Positions 59,301-64,000 of a stretch of 64,000 bases of DNA are shown piece by piece. The DNA is from Pedobacter soli (GTDB taxonomy: Bacteria > Bacteroidota > Bacteroidia > Sphingobacteriales > Sphingobacteriaceae): the NCBI RefSeq assembly GCF_900101435.1, contig NZ_FMZH01000001.1, positions 186,001 to 250,000 of the forward strand. The letters are read 5' to 3'. Both the position numbers and the translations under genes were made by a program. Under the pieces are notes generated by a model. It made no database searches, had not been told where the DNA came from, and was given only the letters and a program-made list of their open reading frames with translations. The first letter of the stretch is position 1; every line of letters begins with the position of its first letter.

Positions 59301-61187
59301 ATGAGGTTTTGTCTGTTCCTATGTTTTAGTTTTTTAAGTTTTTGTGTATTTGCACAGAACTCTGGTAATAAAAAAGCGCAAAATGCTTTCGAAAATGCTG
59401 GCGCTGCAATCCAGAAACAGGATTTTGCCGGTGCAGAACAATTATTGAAAACTGCAGTTGAAAGTGATCCGTTATTTCAAAATGCCTTCATTGTTTTAGC
59501 CGGTGTTTACAAAATTCAAAGAAAATATCCCGAAGCTAAAGGAGCTTACCAAAAAGCGATCCTCATCAATAAAAATGTAAAACCTGAAGTGACTTTTGGT
59601 TTGGCCGAAACCGAATTTGCTACACAAGATTACACCAAAGCCAAACAAGATTTCGAAGCATTTCTAGCGCTCGATGCTTCATCAGATCGCGCAAAAAAAG
59701 CAAAAAAATACCTGCTGGATTGTGATTTTGCCATTTCGGCCGTTAAAAAACCTGTAAAATACTCGCCAACCAACTTAGGCCCCGGGGTTAATACCACAGA
59801 TGCAGAATATTTCCCTGCATTGACCGCAGATGGCGAAACCTTGATATTTACCCGTCAGGTTAATGGCAACGAAGATTTCTGGACATCGCAATTTAAAAAT
59901 AATACCTGGGGACAGGCAACGCCACTTTCGGCTAAAATAAATACTGCCCGTTACAATGAAGGTGCGCAAACCATTTCGCCTGATGGTAAGTATCTTTTTT
60001 TTACCGGATGTAACCGTCCGGATGGATTGGGCCGTTGCGACATTTATGTTTCACACCGCGAAGGCAAAGACTGGGGCGAACCTTATAATGTAGGTAAACC
60101 GGTAAACTCCGAATATTGGGAATCGCAACCAGCGATTAGTCCTGATGGCAGAACTTTATATTTCATCAGCAACCGTCCCGGGGGGTCTGGTGGTTACGAT
60201 ATCTGGAAAAGTACCATTACCGATGATGCCAAATGGGGACCTGCAGTAAACCTGGGTCCGGATATTAATACCGCATACGATGAAAACACACCATTCTTAC
60301 ATGTGGATGGAAAAACACTTTATTTTTCATCGGATGGATGGCCGGGTTTTGGCAATAAAGATATTTACTACAGCCGGATGGATGACAGCGGAAAATGGCA
60401 GAAACCGATTAATATTGGATATCCTATCAATTCATTTGATGATGAAAGTGGTTTGGTAGTAAGTGCCGACGGTAATTTTGGCTTGTTTTCATCTAATTTA
60501 AAAAACGGATTTGGTGCTCAGGATATTTACAGTTTTGGAATACCTGAACAGGCCAGGCCAGCGAAAGTTACCTATGTTAAAGGTATTGTAAGGGATAAAG
60601 ACACGAAGAAAACCATTGAAAGTAATGTTCAGGTGGTCGATCTTAAGACCAATAAAACTGTTTTTGATGATTATACCGACCCTGAAACAGGCGAATTCTT
60701 AGCCGTAATGCCCATAGGGAGCGATTATTTATTTAATGTAAACGCAGAAGGCTATTTGTTTTATTCAGAAAATTTCGAACTGAAAGCTGCCGATATAAAC
60801 AAACCTTACCAGATAGAAGTAGCAATTGAAAAAATAAAACAAGGTGGTAATGTAACGCTCCGCAATATCTTTTTCGATACCAACAAATTTAACCTGCTTC
60901 CTGCCTCCATTCGTGAGCTCGATTTGCTGATCGATTTCCTGCACCAAAACGAATCGGTTAATATCGAAATTCAGGGGCATACCGATAATGTTGGCGATGA
61001 TAAGCTGAACGAGAAATTATCTTTTAACCGCGCAAACGCAGTTTACGATTACCTGATTAAAAACCAGATTGATGCCAAAAGACTCACTTTTAAAGGTTTT
61101 GGGGCAAGTAAGCCAATTGCAGATAATAAAACTGAACTGGGTAGGAAAAATAACAGGAGGACTTCTTTTGTTATCACCAAAATATAA
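59301..61187 (+). CDS. OmpA-family TPR/PD40 protein, PorE-like
   Basis: This 628-residue envelope protein has a signal peptide ending CVFAQ and TPR repeats (about 25-130). A PD40/WD40-like propeller follows (about 150-410, with TPDGKYLFFTGCNRPDG and SPDGRTLYFISNRPGGSGGYDIW). A carboxypeptidase-regulatory-like domain (about 420-500) precedes the OmpA C-terminal peptidoglycan-binding domain (about 510-628: IEIQGHTDNVGDDKLNEKLSFNRANAV). The order matches the P. gingivalis PorE architecture, a type IX secretion component, but other Bacteroidota homologs are unrelated to secretion. Confidence 0.88.
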   Translation: MRFCLFLCFSFLSFCVFAQNSGNKKAQNAFENAGAAIQKQDFAGAEQLLKTAVESDPLFQNAFIVLAGVYKIQRKYPEAKGAYQKAILINKNVKPEVTFGLAETEFATQDYTKAKQDFEAFLALDASSDRAKKAKKYLLDCDFAISAVKKPVKYSPTNLGPGVNTTDAEYFPALTADGETLIFTRQVNGNEDFWTSQFKNNTWGQATPLSAKINTARYNEGAQTISPDGKYLFFTGCNRPDGLGRCDIYVSHREGKDWGEPYNVGKPVNSEYWESQPAISPDGRTLYFISNRPGGSGGYDIWKSTITDDAKWGPAVNLGPDINTAYDENTPFLHVDGKTLYFSSDGWPGFGNKDIYYSRMDDSGKWQKPINIGYPINSFDDESGLVVSADGNFGLFSSNLKNGFGAQDIYSFGIPEQARPAKVTYVKGIVRDKDTKKTIESNVQVVDLKTNKTVFDDYTDPETGEFLAVMPIGSDYLFNVNAEGYLFYSENFELKAADINKPYQIEVAIEKIKQGGNVTLRNIFFDTNKFNLLPASIRELDLLIDFLHQNESVNIEIQGHTDNVGDDKLNEKLSFNRANAVYDYLIKNQIDAKRLTFKGFGASKPIADNKTELGRKNNRRTSFVITKI

Positions 61188-61225
61188 TACATCAGGCGAA
61201 ATAGTATAGCGTAAAAAAAATAAAT

Positions 61226-61642
61226 ATGGCACAGAACTACGAAAACCATAAAAGATTTTATCCTCCTTTTCATTTTTTCGCAATACCATTAGCAGTTTTA
61301 GGCTTTGGTTTTGCAATTTATGTATGCGCTACTTTCACCAGTATCATTACAGGCTTGATTGTACTTGCATTTTTCCTAATTTCTATTATTGCTGTAATGG
61401 CACGCATGTTTGCACTCAAAGCACAGGATAGAGCAGCAAGGGCTGAAGAAAAATTGCGTTATTACATTCTGGCCGGGAAAGCGCTTCCAGGAGAGTTAAG
61501 CATGGGACAAATACTAGCTTTACGATTTGCCGGAGATGAAGAATTTTTAGCTTTAGTGGATAGAGCCGTAGCTGATCAATTGTCTCCTAATGAAATTAAG
61601 AAAGCAATAAGGCATTGGCGTGGAGATTACAACAGAATATAA
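61226..61642 (+). CDS. DUF6526-like membrane protein
   Basis: This 138-residue protein has two TM helices (about 15-36 and 40-60) and a soluble C-terminal part with LKAQDRAARAEEKLRYYILAGKALP and AIRHWRGDYNRI. The pattern fits DUF6526, a small Bacteroidota membrane family of unknown function. It follows the PorE-like gene by 38 bp on the same strand and may be co-expressed. Confidence 0.8.
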   Translation: MAQNYENHKRFYPPFHFFAIPLAVLGFGFAIYVCATFTSIITGLIVLAFFLISIIAVMARMFALKAQDRAARAEEKLRYYILAGKALPGELSMGQILALRFAGDEEFLALVDRAVADQLSPNEIKKAIRHWRGDYNRI

Positions 61643-61695
61643 AGCTTTTATGTCGGTCGGTGTTGACAACAACCGATAGATCAATTTTTAACGCT

Positions 61696-61775
61696 GTCAT
61701 TCTGAACGTAGTGAAGAATCTCTCTCAAATGAAAAACACATTTACAAAAAGATGCTTCATTGCATTCAGCATGAC
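61696..61775. repeat. REP-like 80-bp element, GTCAT...ATGAC
   Basis: GTCATTCTGAA at the left pairs with TTCAGCATGAC at the right. Together with 35027-35134 it belongs to a dispersed intergenic family. A 60-codon frame over this segment is not a gene. Confidence 0.55.
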
Positions 61776-61903
61776 AAATAACAAATTTAAGTGAGGTCAG
61801 ATGTTCCCATCTGACCTTGATAAGTTTAATTACGTTGCTAAGCAATTGCTTTAAGATTGCCATCCGATAGCTATTGGATCAAGCTGACAATGACGACTGG
61901 CTA

Positions 61904-62716
61904 TTAAAGTATCGCTTGTCTGATGCGAATTAATTTTGTTAAAGTTTCTTCCAATAAATCTAAATGCAGCATGTTCGCTCCATCCGATTTAGCATTAGCC
62001 GGATCAGGATGTGTTTCAATAAACAAACCGTCTGCACCAACAGCAATAGCCGCTTTGGCAATAGTTGAGATCAGTTCGGGCTTACCGCCGGTTACGCCAC
62101 TGCTCTGGTTAGGTTGCTGTAAAGAGTGTGTACAATCCATCACCACAGGTACACCAAAACTTTGCATTTCGGGTAAACCACGGTAATCAACAATCAAATC
62201 CTGGTAACCAAAGGTATTTCCGCGATCGGTTAAAATAACCTTATCATTTCCGGCTTCTTTAATTTTCTCCACAGCAAATTTCATTGAACCCGCCGATAAA
62301 AACTGACCTTTTTTTACGTTAACTACTTTACCGGTTTGGGCAGCTGCAATTAACAAATCAGTTTGGCGGCACAAAAACGCAGGAATCTGCAATACATCTA
62401 CGTAAGCAGCAGCCATTGCAGCCTCATCGCTTTCGTGAATATCGGTTACCGTTGGCACACCAAACTCGCGACCAACACGCTCAAGGATTCTTAAAGCTTT
62501 TTCATCGCCGATACCAGTAAATGAACTGCCTTTACTCCTGTTGGCCTTGCGGTAAGAGCCTTTAAAAATATAAGGGATTTGAAGTTTATCGGTAATGGTA
62601 ATAATCTTTTCGGCAATACGCATGGCAATTTCTTCGCCTTCAATAGCACACGGGCCAGCCATTAAAAAGAAATTTCCTGTATCGGTATTTTTAAGTTTAT
62701 CTAAGTAGTTTATCAT
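61904..62716 (-). CDS. kdsA: 3-deoxy-8-phosphooctulonate synthase
   Basis: This 270-residue KDO-8-phosphate synthase condenses arabinose-5-phosphate with phosphoenolpyruvate for the inner core of LPS. The motifs FLMAGPCAIEGEE, FKGSYRKANRSKGSSFTGIG, TDIHESDEA and DRGNTFGYQDLIVDYRGLP are intact. It lacks an obvious metal Cys near the N-terminus (GPCAIEG may provide it), so the metal dependence is not clear. With lptD in the window it supports an LPS-bearing outer membrane. Confidence 0.95.
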   Translation of the reverse strand: MINYLDKLKNTDTGNFFLMAGPCAIEGEEIAMRIAEKIITITDKLQIPYIFKGSYRKANRSKGSSFTGIGDEKALRILERVGREFGVPTVTDIHESDEAAMAAAYVDVLQIPAFLCRQTDLLIAAAQTGKVVNVKKGQFLSAGSMKFAVEKIKEAGNDKVILTDRGNTFGYQDLIVDYRGLPEMQSFGVPVVMDCTHSLQQPNQSSGVTGGKPELISTIAKAAIAVGADGLFIETHPDPANAKSDGANMLHLDLLEETLTKLIRIRQAIL

Positions 62717-62871
62717 TGTTGAGATGTGAGACCTGAGATGTGAGACCTGAGAATGAGTTACTCATCTCTAATGTCTCATATTTCCAATCTAATTTTTAGT
62801 ATTGAGATGTGAGAAATGAGATATTAGAATGAGTTTGTCTCAAATCTAATGTCTCACCTCTCATATCTTGC
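62717..62871. repeat. TGAGATGTGAGA-type inverted repeats
   Basis: Two ~70-bp copies contain TGAGATGTGAGA-type words on the left and TCTAATGTCTCA on the right, so each folds back. They lie between recQ and kdsA; no gene is seen. Confidence 0.6.
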
Positions 62872-64000
62872 TTAATTTCCTAATTCTGACATGAATTTAA
62901 TGCGCATCAGCTGAATTTCTTCGCGCGTATAATCAGTTTCGCCAAGCTCGTTTAAGGCTTCGTCAATAGAATCGCTTTCAGCAGCCCTGAAATAATCGAA
63001 AACCTCGTCCTGTCTGTCATCATCAATCACTTCATCGATGAAATAGTTCAGGTTCAGCTTTGTTCCGGAGTTTACAATCGATTCTACTTCTTTCAATATT
63101 TCCTCGTAAGTAATGCCTTTTGAATCTGCAATATCTTCGAGGCCAATCTGGCGGTCGATATTTTGGATGATTGATACTTTCATCTGCGATTTATTGGCCT
63201 GGGTTTTAATAATCAGGTCGATAGGGCGCTCAATGTCGTTATCCTCCACATATTTTTTAATCAGTTCGATAAAAGGTGTACCAAATTTCATGGCTTTACC
63301 AGAGCCTACACCCGAAATCTGGCGCAATTCTTCCATGGTGATGGGATAGTGCGTGCACATTTCCTCTAACGATGGATCCTGGAAAACCACAAATGGAGGT
63401 ACATTTTTTTGCTTGGCGATTTTTTTTCGTAAATCTTTAAGCAGCGATAACAGATGCGTATCTAAAGCACCCGGGCCTTGTTTAACGTCATCATCATCAT
63501 CGTCGGCACCACTTTCAATCGGCTCATTTAAAATAAACTTCAGGCTGTAAGGATTAACAATAAAGTCTTTCCCTTGTCTGGTTAATTTTAATAAACCATA
63601 ATTATCGATATCCTTGTACAGGAAGTTATTTAAAACGGCCTGACGCACAATTGATTTCCACATCAACTCGCCATCTGCTTTCCCAATTCCAAATTCGGGC
63701 ACTTTACTGTGCTCGTAAGCAATGGTTTGGGCGGTTTCTAAACCTAAGAAAACATTTAGTAAATGCGCATCGTCAAACTTCTCTCCCGTTTTTTCGATGA
63801 ATTTTAAAAGCGTAGACAACTGATTTTCAGCATCGAACTGTTTTTTAGGCTTTTTGCAGTTATCGCACATGCAGTTACAGCCTGTTTCGTTAAAGTTTTC
63901 GCCAAAATAATGCAAAATCTGTTTACGGCGGCAAACGCCCGATTCGGCATAATCAATTACCTCTTTTAATATCTGTGTACCAATTTCCCTTTCAGAAACC
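62872..64000 (-). CDS. recQ: RecQ DNA helicase, C-terminal part
   Basis: This partial gene runs off the right edge; 376 residues of the C-terminus are visible. The RecQ zinc-binding region has CRRKQILHYFGE and then CNCMCDNCKKP (cysteines of the Zn site), followed by a winged-helix region. The HRDC domain (about LDTHLLSLLKDLRKKIAKQKNVPP to FIELIKKYVED) and a C-terminal acidic helical tail complete it. The ATPase core lies beyond the window. RecQ repairs and restarts stalled forks. Confidence 0.93.
   Translation of the reverse strand, partial: VSEREIGTQILKEVIDYAESGVCRRKQILHYFGENFNETGCNCMCDNCKKPKKQFDAENQLSTLLKFIEKTGEKFDDAHLLNVFLGLETAQTIAYEHSKVPEFGIGKADGELMWKSIVRQAVLNNFLYKDIDNYGLLKLTRQGKDFIVNPYSLKFILNEPIESGADDDDDDVKQGPGALDTHLLSLLKDLRKKIAKQKNVPPFVVFQDPSLEEMCTHYPITMEELRQISGVGSGKAMKFGTPFIELIKKYVEDNDIERPIDLIIKTQANKSQMKVSIIQNIDRQIGLEDIADSKGITYEEILKEVESIVNSGTKLNLNYFIDEVIDDDRQDEVFDYFRAAESDSIDEALNELGETDYTREEIQLMRIKFMSELGN

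Noticed and set aside
61681..61863. 60-residue frame on the minus strand
   Set aside because: It is the translation of a REP-like repeat, not a gene.

Overview
The window looks like a chromosomal stretch of a Bacteroidota bacterium, most likely Sphingobacteriaceae (Pedobacter or a close relative). The grounds are A+T-rich DNA, Bacteroidota-type -7 promoter boxes (TAnnTTTG) in front of many genes, a CarboxypepD_reg/TonB receptor, a PorE-like OmpA protein, DUF4369/TlpA and DUF6526 proteins, and gene pairs such as rpsO-pnp and serC-serA in their usual Bacteroidota form. I see no prophage, transposase, CRISPR array, rRNA or tRNA. Genus assignment is inference.

Layout. 0-4.3 kb (minus): gatB, a TlpA-type lipoprotein, the start of a response regulator, and a DUF4143 ATPase. 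4.5-6.3 kb: three tandem secreted Tyr-rich paralogs, two with sigma54-like promoters. 6.4-9.5 kb: alaS diverging from a MerR regulator. 9.8-17.7 kb (plus): a helix-hairpin-helix beta-barrel, ComEC, enoyl-CoA hydratase, a DUF4412-like protein and a DPP IV-type peptidase. 17.7-19.2 kb: DUF3307 and SatD behind a 28-bp iteron array. 19.2-25.2 kb: the complete ligase-associated DNA repair cassette (MBL exonuclease, ligase, Lhr-like helicase, PdeM). 25.2-29.5 kb (minus): cinA, an E2 acyltransferase, a ferritin-like diiron candidate, a membrane protein and thioredoxin. 29.5-35 kb: envelope genes lptD, two amidases and mlaD. 35-42.4 kb: rnz, a STAS protein, purC, phoH, SAM hydrolase, serA and serC. 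42.6-48.7 kb: TonB receptor, rpe, pnp, rpsO. 49-50.8 kb: a nucleotidyltransferase plus small partner, divergent from a thioesterase across a perfect palindromic promoter. 51-52.7 kb: a MATE exporter behind a short leader peptide. 52.7-64 kb: an ABC pair, lepA, folD, a Rieske protein, queE, a PorE-like protein, DUF6526, kdsA and the C-terminal part of recQ.

The most interesting observation is upstream of the MATE exporter. A good -7 box is followed within about 13 nt by a 10-codon ORF encoding MIVSAIRLRF, which ends in the Arg-Leu-Arg-Phe sequence found in the macrolide-stalling leader peptide ErmDL. An untranslated stretch with hairpin potential lies between it and the exporter. This predicts drug-sensing ribosome-stalling control of efflux. 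Other leads are the SatD iterons, the symmetric divergent promoter at 50311-50336, sigma54-like promoters on the tandem paralogs, a six-ligand diiron candidate, an apparently leaderless lepA, and several families of structured intergenic repeats.
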